NCBI GenBank assembly: GCA_040235565.1
Contig: JBECLA010000128.1
Span: 1 to 8,535 of the forward strand
DNA from: JAHEIJ01 sp040235565
Lineage (GTDB): Bacteria > Pseudomonadota > Gammaproteobacteria > UBA6429 > Thiohalophilaceae
Direction of reading: 5' to 3'
DNA: 8,535 nt
Under the pieces are notes generated by a model that was not told the DNA's origin, made no database searches, and saw only the letters and a list, made by a program, of their open reading frames with translations. Below are positions 1 to 6,634 of this stretch, piece after piece. The number at the start of each line of letters is the position of its first letter. The stretch's first letter is position 1. Both the position numbers and the translations under genes were made by a program.

Positions 1-14
1 TTTTTTGTTGTAAA

Positions 15-20
15 TATAAT
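15..20 (+). promoter_or_regulatory. possible -10 box upstream of the ZIP transporter gene
   Basis: A perfect TATAAT hexamer lies 42 bases before the ATG at 63, in AT-rich DNA. The matching -35 box would fall at or before the window edge, so it cannot be checked. A lone -10 match in AT-rich sequence is weak evidence. An AGGGA sequence just before the ATG may serve as ribosome binding site, though it lies close to the start. Confidence 0.3.
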
Positions 21-62
21 GTAATACCCATAAATCTGTTTCTTTGAATTAATCTAGGGACC

Positions 63-797
63 ATGCCATTGGAAAATACATTCTGGACGGCACTCCTTGC
101 GAGCCTGCTTGCAGCAATAGTTACCGCAATTGGCATCTACACTATTCGTCACTTTGAATCCTGGGGCAGGAAGTACAGTATCTATTTTATCTGCTTTGCT
201 GCTGGCGTACTTATTTCTGTGTCTTTTTTGCACATCATACCCAAGTCATTTGGAATGAATAGTAATGCACCTGTCTACCTGCTTGTTGGCTTTGTTCTAC
301 TCCATCTCTTCAATCGGTTTGTCACTGCCTTCGTCTGTGAGCGGGGGCCGGATTCCAGTTATGGTATCGGGCTGATTTCCATGATAGGAATCGGTTTCCA
401 TTCGTTCATTGACGGTATTGTATATTCGATTACCTTCACAGTCAGTATTTTTACAGGCACGCTAGCTGCTACAGGCATGGTATTGCATGAATTTCCTGAA
501 GGTATCATTACATACCTGCTTTTATTGCGTGGTGGTTTTAGCACCAAAACCTCGCTGATCCTTGCATTTTTTGCTGCCTCCCTGTCTACACCTTTGGGCA
601 TGCTGATATCCTATCCCTACATTAGCCGGATTGATACTCCTTTACTTGGCAACCTCTTATCTCTGTCAGCAGGTATGCTTGTCTATGTCGGCGCCACACA
701 CCTTTTGCCACAAGCAGAGAAAGAACATCGAAAATACAGCCTTTGTGCCCTGGGTGCCGGCATTCTGGTAGCACTAGTAATTGTAGTTTCAAAATGA
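63..797 (+). CDS. ZIP-family divalent metal ion transporter
   Basis: This 244-residue integral membrane protein has about eight hydrophobic segments, as in the ZIP (SLC39-like) family, which imports Zn2+, Fe2+ or Mn2+ into the cytoplasm. The diagnostic metal-site helices are visible: the fourth carries H113 and D117 (GFHSFIDG), and the fifth carries H142, E143, P145 and E146 (LHEFPEG). H57 sits in the FLHIIP segment typical of the second helix. The loop between helices 3 and 4 is short and lacks the histidine-rich stretch found in many ZIPs. The start at 63 is the first ATG of the frame and is followed at once by a hydrophobic helix. The gene stands alone on its strand and converges with the permease gene ending at 864. 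Metal specificity cannot be read from the sequence. Family assignment is firm. Confidence 0.9.
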   Translation: MPLENTFWTALLASLLAAIVTAIGIYTIRHFESWGRKYSIYFICFAAGVLISVSFLHIIPKSFGMNSNAPVYLLVGFVLLHLFNRFVTAFVCERGPDSSYGIGLISMIGIGFHSFIDGIVYSITFTVSIFTGTLAATGMVLHEFPEGIITYLLLLRGGFSTKTSLILAFFAASLSTPLGMLISYPYISRIDTPLLGNLLSLSAGMLVYVGATHLLPQAEKEHRKYSLCALGAGILVALVIVVSK

Positions 798-863
798 CTA
801 CTATTTGGACCAGCCCTCGCTGATAATTCACACCCACACTTGCCAATAATCACCCAGTATTGA

Positions 864-1376
864 TTATCTCTTCTGCACGATTAGTTTTTCGACTACAATA
901 CCGTTGATCCCCGCGAATAAAACCAGATACAGGCACAAAACCACTGTATATACGACACCAAAATAATGGATCATTAATGGTAATAAGGGTAGCTTAACTG
1001 CCCGGCTGTAAAGAAAAGTCGCAATCAATGCAGTCCTCATTCCTTTCGCTTGTAGCTCGTTCAATACGGTATACCATACATAGATTGGTCCAATAGACAG
1101 CATCCCGGCAATCACAGACGCGAACCAACCCTTCGGGCCTGCACCTGTGCCTAGATACTGCTTGATCCATTTCGGCTCGAGCAGCAAATTGGCAACAAAC
1201 AATAAAATAAAAACAAGTCCTAAAACGGGTAGAACCCGATTCATCACATTCTCAAAAAATAGCCATGCCTGAATTGTTGCCTCCGGCTCCACCAGCCCAA
1301 CCAATGCGTAACTGATGATGACCAGGCCGAGAAATATCCAGCCGCCAATACCGCGCGATTTCATTTTATCTGACAT
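864..1376 (-). CDS. ArsP_1/DUF318-like permease, second half protein
   Basis: A predicted membrane protein of 170 residues with about four to five hydrophobic segments. The core motif around residues 91-133 (GMLSIGPIYVWYTVLNEL, then a small-residue-rich helix ending SRAVKLP) resembles the repeat unit of the ArsP_1/DUF318 permease family, members of which are linked to efflux of metals or metalloids. I place the start at 1376: its ATG overlaps the stop codon of the upstream gene by one base (TAATG), a classic translational coupling junction. A longer reading frame from 1445 would add 23 cysteine- and tyrosine-rich residues lying inside the upstream gene and is less likely. Its core aligns by eye with residues 60-110 of the neighbouring 147-residue protein, suggesting two homologous halves that assemble into one transporter. 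The substrate is unknown. The family call is moderate, the membrane nature firm. Confidence 0.7.
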   Translation of the reverse strand: MSDKMKSRGIGGWIFLGLVIISYALVGLVEPEATIQAWLFFENVMNRVLPVLGLVFILLFVANLLLEPKWIKQYLGTGAGPKGWFASVIAGMLSIGPIYVWYTVLNELQAKGMRTALIATFLYSRAVKLPLLPLMIHYFGVVYTVVLCLYLVLFAGINGIVVEKLIVQKR

Positions 1377-1819
1377 TAGAGTATGCCTATCAGTCGGATA
1401 GTAAAAACAGTCACAAACGCAATAATCACAGCGGTAATAAAGCACACCAGATTACGCATAACAGCAAAGCGACCGCCTAACATCAGGGATTCAGCCGGTA
1501 ACTGCACGATCCCCACCGTTACCCAGCTGACCAGCAAGGCAGTCACCGCAATTAGCCCAACACCGCCGCGCAGCAATTCCCCGCCCAACAAATAACTGGC
1601 CAACGGATGCCCAACGGCGATACTACCGATTGAGGCCCCAAGTAGCGCATCCAGGAAATCACCGTTACCAAACAATCCAGTCGAAATCTGCTCAGGAAAC
1701 AGTGTAATTACCAGGCTGGTTGCCAGTAACATGCCGATAATAATGGGTAATATTTTGAAAAAACTGAAAATAGTTTTGCTGAAGCTTTTGCCAAGCCGGT
1801 CAGTTGAAATGCGATTCAT
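1376..1819 (-). CDS. ArsP_1/DUF318-like permease, first half protein
   Basis: A 147-residue membrane protein with about four hydrophobic helices. Its key segment at residues 70-82 (GHPLASYLLGGEL) is of the G-x-P type found at the pore of ArsP_1/DUF318 permeases and is followed by a helix ending IVQLPAES, matching the SRAVKLPLLP helix of the downstream protein. At 147 and 170 residues the two proteins together equal a usual full-length permease of roughly 300-350 residues, so the pair is probably a split version with the halves made in equal amounts through the TAATG junction. It lies 65 bases downstream of the radical SAM gene on the same strand, so one transcript is plausible. No strong ribosome binding site precedes the ATG at 1819. 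The substrate is not evident. Confidence 0.68.
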   Translation of the reverse strand: MNRISTDRLGKSFSKTIFSFFKILPIIIGMLLATSLVITLFPEQISTGLFGNGDFLDALLGASIGSIAVGHPLASYLLGGELLRGGVGLIAVTALLVSWVTVGIVQLPAESLMLGGRFAVMRNLVCFITAVIIAFVTVFTIRLIGIL

Positions 1820-1884
1820 TTTGTTTACAGTCCACTATTTTAAATTATCCGTTATTATCCAATGCACATCGTTCGGCTATTTGA

Positions 1885-2829
1885 CTACTTACCAACAAAT
1901 CGACGAAGATAATACTGCTCTCCGAGATATTCGGTTTTTACAAGCCTTCCTTCACCAAGTAACTTATCGACTATCTGCCAATCAGCATGCGCTTTGTTTA
2001 ACAGCGTACGTACCGCTGATTCCCTCATTGGATGCACGGCTGTGATACTGAGCAAATCTTTCTCGACATCACCACTGAAGGCAAATTCATCGCCCTCATA
2101 ACCTAGCAGGCATTCAACTTTTGGTACGTAACCGGCAAATTCCTGATACGCGCGATTCAATGTCGCCTCATCGACTCCTTGGGCATCCGGATCAGCAGTA
2201 GGGCGCGTTGGAATCGCCAGATAGGCGCACGCAATACCAATTTCCTGTAAAAATGCGGCAATCCCTGCCAGATTCTCCCTGCTATCATTTATATTCTGGA
2301 GTAGCATGGTTTCGGATACCAGCTGGCCACCGAACTCCCGGGCGAATTGCCGGATCCCATCCAGGATCTGGTCCAGTTGTAACCTTTCATGTGGTCGATT
2401 CAGTTTTTGCCATGCCTTCTCCACCACACTATCCACCTTGATCGAGACCCAGTCCGCCTCGCTAATTGCCTTGCGTACCTTTGGCAGCCACAGTAAAGAT
2501 GCATTCGAAATCACCGCGATTGGGATATCGAGCGGACGTAGCAGTTTGATACTCTTGCCAAGATTGATATCCAGACCCGGCTCACCATCCGGCACGAATG
2601 TCAGGTAATCTATGGTTTCCCTGGCATCACGAACTTTGCGCAACTGTAATTCAACAGCCTGTCGTATCTCGGCAGGTTGATAAAACTCCTGTGGTACGAT
2701 CGTTCTGCCACGCGTCGCCCCGACCTGACAATACAAACAGGAATAGGAACATGATTTTGGCGGAATATTGTTAATACCCAGACTGCGGCCAAGACGGCGT
2801 GATGGTACCGGTCCAAAAGTAATGGTCAT
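1885..2829 (-). CDS. radical SAM protein (COG0731-like Fe-S oxidoreductase)
   Basis: A 314-residue protein carrying the radical SAM cluster motif C27-x3-C31-x2-C34 (CSYSCLYC), which binds a [4Fe-4S] cluster and S-adenosylmethionine. A GEP motif at residues 82-84 (FVPDGEPGLD) is the usual SAM-amine contact, and VISNAS (106-111) follows as the next core strand. The N-terminus (FGPVPSRRLGRSLGINNIP) is characteristic of the COG0731 family, whose archaeal and eukaryotic relatives act in wyosine tRNA modification. The bacterial members are mostly uncharacterised, and I do not infer that reaction here. Residues from about 256 to 312 form an extra C-terminal domain that resembles a small winged-helix fold (inference). 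The gene leads the minus-strand group with the two permease halves and is divergent from the ABC operon across 149 bases. No clear ribosome binding site precedes the ATG at 2829. Confidence 0.85.
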   Translation of the reverse strand: MTITFGPVPSRRLGRSLGINNIPPKSCSYSCLYCQVGATRGRTIVPQEFYQPAEIRQAVELQLRKVRDARETIDYLTFVPDGEPGLDINLGKSIKLLRPLDIPIAVISNASLLWLPKVRKAISEADWVSIKVDSVVEKAWQKLNRPHERLQLDQILDGIRQFAREFGGQLVSETMLLQNINDSRENLAGIAAFLQEIGIACAYLAIPTRPTADPDAQGVDEATLNRAYQEFAGYVPKVECLLGYEGDEFAFSGDVEKDLLSITAVHPMRESAVRTLLNKAHADWQIVDKLLGEGRLVKTEYLGEQYYLRRFVGK

Positions 2830-2965
2830 ATCAGCTGGCCTGAATCATAATCAACGTTTAAATCTCAGTATAATTGATCATTCTTCCCCGGCCTCTTGAG
2901 TTTGTCCAGTGCCGGTTTGCTTTCCGGAAGAGAAAACTGATTACTACTATCTTATTAGTATTAGT

Positions 2966-2971
2966 GAGGAG
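2966..2971 (+). promoter_or_regulatory. Shine-Dalgarno deciding a TTG start for the ABC ATPase
   Basis: GAGGAG lies 7 bases before TTG at 2979, an ideal distance. An ATG at 2972 touches the Shine-Dalgarno directly and is in another frame that stops after 11 codons, so it is not the start. The TTG frame yields a normal ABC N-terminus (MTEALLEVRDL). Confidence 0.75.
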
Positions 2972-2978
2972 ATGACGC

Positions 2979-3863
2979 TTGACAGAAGCATTGCTGGAAG
3001 TCCGTGATCTCGTAAAACATTACCCCAGGATCAAGGCCGTTAACGGGGTGAGTTTTTCCCTCAAACCGGGCACGTGTTTTGGTTTGCTGGGTCCCAACGG
3101 GGCGGGCAAGACCACCACCGTTGAGATCCTCGAAGGTATACATGAACCGACGTTGGGGGAGGTTCTGTACAAGGGCGAACCTGTCGGTCAGCGCTTTCGA
3201 AATGAAGCCGGCATCATGTTTCAGTCCACCGCCCTGCAGGACTTCATCAGTGTGCGTGAAACCCTGGAAATGTTTGCCCGCCTCTATCCGCGCAATGCGG
3301 ATCTGGACGATTTAATCCAGCGCTGCCATCTTGGTTCCTATCTTGAGCAGGATAACCGCCTGTTGTCCGGCGGACAGCGACAGCGGCTGTTACTGGCCAT
3401 AGCACTGGTTAACGATCCAACCATAATATTTCTGGATGAGCCCACTACCGGTTTAGATCCCCAGTCACGTCGTAACTTCTGGGACCTGATTGAATCCATC
3501 AAGACACAGGGAAAAACCATTCTGCTGACGACACATTATATGGATGAGGCCTATGTCTTGTGTGATGAAATTGCCATCATGGACCACGGTAAAATCATCG
3601 CCCACGGCACGCCCAAAGAACTGCTCGCAGCGCATTTCAATGATGTGATATTACAATTACCGGAATCCGACATCAGTCATGCTGTCCACCTGCCGTTTAC
3701 TACGCACAAACGCAAAGAGCTCATTGAGATCACCACCAATGACGTGAATCGCACCATCGAAGAACTCATGGCCCACGACATTTCTCTGGCACATTTGCAG
3801 ATACGATCCCGCAATCTCGATGACCTGTTTCTGGAACTCACCGGCAAGGAACTGCGCAACTAG
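2979..3863 (+). CDS. ABC-2 type exporter, ATP-binding protein (DrrA/NodI-like)
   Basis: A 294-residue ATPase that would power export through the membrane protein encoded directly downstream. All nucleotide-binding motifs are present: Walker A GPNGAGKT at 38-45, Q-loop Q82, signature LSGGQ at 129-133, Walker B IIFLDE at 149-154 with catalytic E154, D-loop GLD at 158-160 and switch histidine H186. The C-terminal extension ending LDDLFLELTGKELRN is typical of the DrrA/NodI/CcmA-like group of ABC-2 ATPases. Translation starts at TTG, fixed by the well-placed GAGGAG. The next gene begins 8 bases after the stop, so the two form an operon. Relatives export drugs, lipids or polysaccharide precursors, and the substrate here cannot be deduced. 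Confidence 0.93.
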   Translation: MTEALLEVRDLVKHYPRIKAVNGVSFSLKPGTCFGLLGPNGAGKTTTVEILEGIHEPTLGEVLYKGEPVGQRFRNEAGIMFQSTALQDFISVRETLEMFARLYPRNADLDDLIQRCHLGSYLEQDNRLLSGGQRQRLLLAIALVNDPTIIFLDEPTTGLDPQSRRNFWDLIESIKTQGKTILLTTHYMDEAYVLCDEIAIMDHGKIIAHGTPKELLAAHFNDVILQLPESDISHAVHLPFTTHKRKELIEITTNDVNRTIEELMAHDISLAHLQIRSRNLDDLFLELTGKELRN

Positions 3864-3871
3864 GTCTGAAT

Positions 3872-4891
3872 ATGTTTTTACAACGATTTCTCGCTCTTCT
3901 CTCTACCCGTAACAAGGAATTTTTACGCGACCGTTCTTCCGTCGGCTGGAATATCTTCATGCCGGTGTTAATCGTTGCAGGCTTTGCCCTCGTTTTTACC
4001 GGTGATTTTGCCGATCAATATAAGGTTGGCATTGCACACCCAGTTCAATCGAGCAATCAGGCCATATCGCCACTCGAAACCTTTCTGCAAACAAAATACA
4101 TCGATTTTATCAATGTTACCGATATTGCTAGTGCAAAAATCAAGGTTCAGCGCCATCAACTGGATATGCTGATCGATACTACCAATCAACAGTACTGGAT
4201 TAACGATGAATCACCCAATGGTTACCTGGTCGAGAAAGTTATGCTGGCAAGCCTGGATTCGGTTCTGAAAAAACAAACCGTCAGTGGCAAGGAAATTCGC
4301 TATGTCGACTGGGTCATCCCCGGTATCCTGTCAATGAACATCATGTTCAGCGCCTTGTTCGGTGTTGGTTATGTGATCGTGCGCTATCGTAAAAACGGTA
4401 TGCTAAAACGTCTCAAGGCCACACCGGTTACGGCATTAGAGTACCTCAGTGCCCAGGTTGTATCGCGTCTTATCCTGATTATGGTCATCACGGTATTTAT
4501 TTTTTATGGCACCAATCTGTTCATCGGTTATGCCATGTTTGGCTCTCACCTGAGCCTGTTCCTGGTGTTTACCCTTGGAGCTTTCAGCATGATTAGTCTC
4601 GGCCTGGTTGTCGCTGCCCGCATTACTAGTGAGGAAACAGCCGGCGGCCTGTTAAACCTCATAAGCTGGCCGATGATGTTTTTATCCGGCGTGTGGTTCT
4701 CACTCGAGGGCACCAATCCCATGATGCAACAGCTGGCGGAAATTTTTCCTCTCACGCACCTCACCGCGGCCGCCCGCTCAATCATGATCGATGGCGCCGG
4801 TCTGCTGGATATTAGCTATCATCTGATAATCCTTGCGGCTCAGAGCCTGGTATTTCTAGTAATCGGCGCGCTACTGTTTCGCTGGGAATGA
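3872..4891 (+). CDS. ABC-2 type exporter, permease protein
   Basis: A 339-residue membrane protein of the ABC-2 permease family. It has one N-terminal helix at about residues 26-44, then a soluble domain of roughly 100 residues (about 45-145) expected outside the cytoplasmic membrane, then about five helices between 147 and 336. The family signature is clear: the cytoplasmic KRLKATPVTALEYLSAQ segment (179-195) and the MFLSGVWFSLEGTNP stretch followed by PLTHLTAAARSI (269-304). The large extracytoplasmic domain is typical of the YhbS/LinearmycinR-like or DrrB-like exporters with a full ATPase partner. The start ATG at 3872 lies 8 bases after the ATPase stop, with only a weak AGGT as ribosome binding site, so coupled translation is likely. 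The substrate is unknown. Confidence 0.9.
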   Translation: MFLQRFLALLSTRNKEFLRDRSSVGWNIFMPVLIVAGFALVFTGDFADQYKVGIAHPVQSSNQAISPLETFLQTKYIDFINVTDIASAKIKVQRHQLDMLIDTTNQQYWINDESPNGYLVEKVMLASLDSVLKKQTVSGKEIRYVDWVIPGILSMNIMFSALFGVGYVIVRYRKNGMLKRLKATPVTALEYLSAQVVSRLILIMVITVFIFYGTNLFIGYAMFGSHLSLFLVFTLGAFSMISLGLVVAARITSEETAGGLLNLISWPMMFLSGVWFSLEGTNPMMQQLAEIFPLTHLTAAARSIMIDGAGLLDISYHLIILAAQSLVFLVIGALLFRWE

Positions 4892-5002
4892 ACTTGTTCC
4901 TGTTTATCAATCCAGCCTTTCACTGACTGAGATAGACAGAACCTTCACGCTTCGCTAAGCTTGGCATTTCAATCAAGTAAGTTTTACAGAAGAGATTGAA
5001 TT

Positions 5003-5392
5003 ATGCACCCGAGACATCTACTAATTGTTTTCTTGTTACTTGCAGCCGGTTTCAGCCTTGCTTCTGTAAACACCTCTTCTGAATACCTGAAAAAACCCCT
5101 GCCACAACCCCACAACAATTATGAGCAAGTTGTTAAAATGTTTCTGCTTGCAGTCGATCGTGGTGAACTTGTTGTATTTGAAAATACTATTACACGCAGC
5201 ATGCTTGAACCCCAACAGGTCAAGTATGTGTATACCCTGGATAATAACGAGCCAATAATCAGCATCTATTCCCTGTTGCGACAACCTATAAAAATTCCCG
5301 GTATGCCGGACTGTACTGCAGGGGGGCTTGAAGCCACACTTGATATGAATGGCAATATCATCAATTCAAGTGTGCATATTTCAAGTAATTAA
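5003..5392 (+). CDS. small predicted secreted protein, function unknown
   Basis: A 129-residue protein I do not recognise. Residues 1-20 look like a signal peptide: basic start (MHPRH), a hydrophobic core (LLIVFLLLAAGFSLA) and a plausible cleavage after A20, giving a mature protein of about 109 residues with a single cysteine (C104), so no internal disulfide. The lack of a lipobox argues against a lipoprotein. The C-terminal part (TAGGLEATLDMNGNIINSSVHISSN) reads as beta-strand rich, in the style of small periplasmic proteins whose last strands read out a computed property. A modest AGAGA lies about 10 bases before the ATG. It follows the ABC exporter by 111 bases on the same strand, and whether it is co-transcribed is uncertain. 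Its codon use is visibly richer in A and T than that of the genes downstream. Confidence 0.65.
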   Translation: MHPRHLLIVFLLLAAGFSLASVNTSSEYLKKPLPQPHNNYEQVVKMFLLAVDRGELVVFENTITRSMLEPQQVKYVYTLDNNEPIISIYSLLRQPIKIPGMPDCTAGGLEATLDMNGNIINSSVHISSN

Positions 5393-5430
5393 TTCTAAAC
5401 TATCTGTGCACGCAATTTCTCGCTTCTGGT

Positions 5431-5736
5431 TTAGAGATATTTTATTCGCGCTCGCAGACTTTCCACATCGCTCACAGCATCCCGCAACGTGGTGCCGTCA
5501 TCCGCGGAACCCACAATGACACCCTTACCGGAAACAGGTATAACGGTATCGATCTGAAATCGCCCACTGCTGCCCCGCAAGAAACATTCCTCATCGAAAA
5601 ACAACCGATCGCCTTCCGGACCGATTTCATCCGATGTTATGGTGTCATAGCCAATCAATTTCATAATCTCATCATGACCACTGATTTCAATGGCCTCAAT
5701 GCTCTGGGTATCCGGTGTGATGAGTAATGCTTTCAT
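5431..5736 (-). CDS. small uncharacterised protein downstream of gpmA (DUF3846-like?)
   Basis: A 101-residue, acidic, soluble protein starting MKALLITPDTQSIEAIEI. The pattern of a short N-terminal strand, a central helix, a strand with FDEEC and a C-terminal strand ending GKGVIVGSADDG is reminiscent of DUF3846-type proteins, but this is from memory and tentative. I place the start at the ATG at 5736, preceded by AAGAGAG at a workable distance; the frame is open upstream to 5901, but that part overlaps gpmA in another frame and its composition (Trp/Arg rich) is that of shadow sequence. It lies 40 bases downstream of gpmA on the same strand and is probably expressed with it. It converges with the secreted protein gene ending at 5392. 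The function is unknown. Confidence 0.65.
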   Translation of the reverse strand: MKALLITPDTQSIEAIEISGHDEIMKLIGYDTITSDEIGPEGDRLFFDEECFLRGSSGRFQIDTVIPVSGKGVIVGSADDGTTLRDAVSDVESLRARIKYL

Positions 5737-5776
5737 AAGTCTGTTCTCTCTTGCAGATTCTTCATTAAATAAACAG

Positions 5777-6553
5777 TTATGCCAATCTGGCCACCTCGTT
5801 CTCCGCATCCAGGTAGCGCCATTGCAGCGGTCTGCCACGCTGATTAAATTCATACACAATCGGTGTTGCCGTGGGAATTTCAAATCCCTCAACCTCAGCA
5901 ACAGTCAACTCCGCCAATCCCATTAACAATGCTCGCAGGCTATTCCCATGCGCACTGAGCAGAATCCGTTCTCCGCGCTGAATGCGTGGCCGGATCTGTT
6001 CTTGCCAGAACGGCATTACCCGCTGCCTGGTTTCGGCGAGGTTCTCCACAGACGGCAGCAATTGCGGATCGACATCCGTATAGCGTTTATCTTGAAGTGG
6101 ATGTCTGGTATCGGTACGCGCCAACGGCTCGGCCCGATCTTCGTAGCCACGGCGCCAACGCCAGACCTGCTGTTCCCCAACCCGCGCTATCATCTCCGCC
6201 TTGTCCAGTCCCTGCAAGGCACCATAATGACGCTCATTGAGGCGCCAGTCCTGCAGGCGCATCAATCCTGCCTGGCCTGATTCCTCCAGTAAAATGTCGA
6301 GGGTATGACTGGCCCGTTGCAAGCTTGAACTGTATCCAATGTCAAAGTGGTATCCTCTAGATCGCAGCAATTCAGCAGCCTGTCTTGCTTCCCTGATTCC
6401 GGCAGCCGTCAACGGCGGATCGGCCCAGCCGGTAAAACGGTTTTCCTTGTTCCACAGGCTCTGCGCATGGCGAATTAACACGACCGATATCTTTGTTCCC
6501 GTTCTATTTCGTGTCAACGCATTGGGTTGTTGATTTGTCTGGTATTTTCGCAT
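5777..6553 (-). CDS. gpmA: 2,3-bisphosphoglycerate-dependent phosphoglycerate mutase
   Basis: A 258-residue cytoplasmic enzyme that interconverts 3- and 2-phosphoglycerate in glycolysis and gluconeogenesis through a phosphohistidine intermediate. Catalytic positions align with E. coli GpmA: R28-H29 (phosphohistidine), R80 in the SSLQRASHT segment, E107 in LNERHYGALQG and H202 in SAHGNSLRAL. The RRGYE loop (135-139) and the C-terminal IPTATPIVYEF are family hallmarks, and the length matches the dimeric/tetrameric dPGM type rather than the shorter cofactor-dependent phosphatases. Two residues of the usual RHGES motif are changed, giving RHAQS (G to A, E to Q). The N-terminus has about 20 residues more than E. 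coli GpmA. No strong ribosome binding site precedes the ATG at 6553 and no closer in-frame ATG exists. It is divergent from oxyR across 81 bases. Symbol gpmA by similarity. Confidence 0.9.
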   Translation of the reverse strand: MRKYQTNQQPNALTRNRTGTKISVVLIRHAQSLWNKENRFTGWADPPLTAAGIREARQAAELLRSRGYHFDIGYSSSLQRASHTLDILLEESGQAGLMRLQDWRLNERHYGALQGLDKAEMIARVGEQQVWRWRRGYEDRAEPLARTDTRHPLQDKRYTDVDPQLLPSVENLAETRQRVMPFWQEQIRPRIQRGERILLSAHGNSLRALLMGLAELTVAEVEGFEIPTATPIVYEFNQRGRPLQWRYLDAENEVARLA

Positions 6554-6577
6554 GCCAATGAGAATAGGCCATATTTC

Positions 6578-6605
6578 TTGATAATAGAAATCGTTTGTTT
6601 ATACT
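6578..6605 (+). promoter_or_regulatory. sigma-70 type promoter of oxyR
   Basis: TTGATA (6578-6583) and TATACT (6600-6605) are separated by 16 bases, each differing from consensus at one position. The predicted transcript start is near 6612, leaving a leader of about 23 bases before the oxyR ATG at 6635. It lies in the divergent gpmA-oxyR space and its -10 box is covered by the candidate OxyR site at 6590-6626. Confidence 0.6.
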
Positions 6606-6626
6606 GAATTCATTGTCTAAACCTAT
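6590..6626. promoter_or_regulatory. candidate OxyR autoregulatory binding site
   Basis: The four tetranucleotides ATCG-N7-ATAC-N7-ATTG-N7-CTAT match the OxyR pattern ATAG-N7-CTAT-N7-ATAG-N7-CTAT at 12 of 16 positions. The strongest half (6612-6628, ATTGTCTAAACCTATCA) agrees at 15 of 17 bases with a half-site upstream of the DUF2061 gene at 8361. The site spans the -10 box and predicted transcript start of oxyR, a position expected to repress, as E. coli OxyR does at its own promoter. It could also influence divergent gpmA. Confidence 0.45.
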
Positions 6627-6634
6627 CATTTGGC

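Noticed and set aside
846..867. ATAATCA/TGATTAT inverted repeat between the convergent ZIP and permease genes as a terminator
   Set aside because: The stem is only 7 bp and all but two pairs are A-T. It overlaps the permease stop codon and is not followed by a convincing U-run.
1377..1445. 23-residue N-terminal extension of the second permease half
   Set aside because: It lies within the upstream gene, and the TAATG junction gives a better start at 1376.
1731..2045. 104-codon plus-strand frame crossing the radical SAM and permease ends
   Set aside because: It is antisense to two well-supported genes and has no family character.
2972..3007. Small frame starting ATG at 2972 as a leader peptide of the ABC operon
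   Set aside because: Its ATG abuts the GAGGAG with no spacing and it has only 11 codons. The Shine-Dalgarno fits the TTG at 2979 instead.
5737..5901. 55-residue N-terminal extension of the small protein behind gpmA
   Set aside because: It overlaps the end of gpmA in another frame and has a Trp/Arg-rich shadow composition. The ATG at 5736 is preceded by AAGAGAG.
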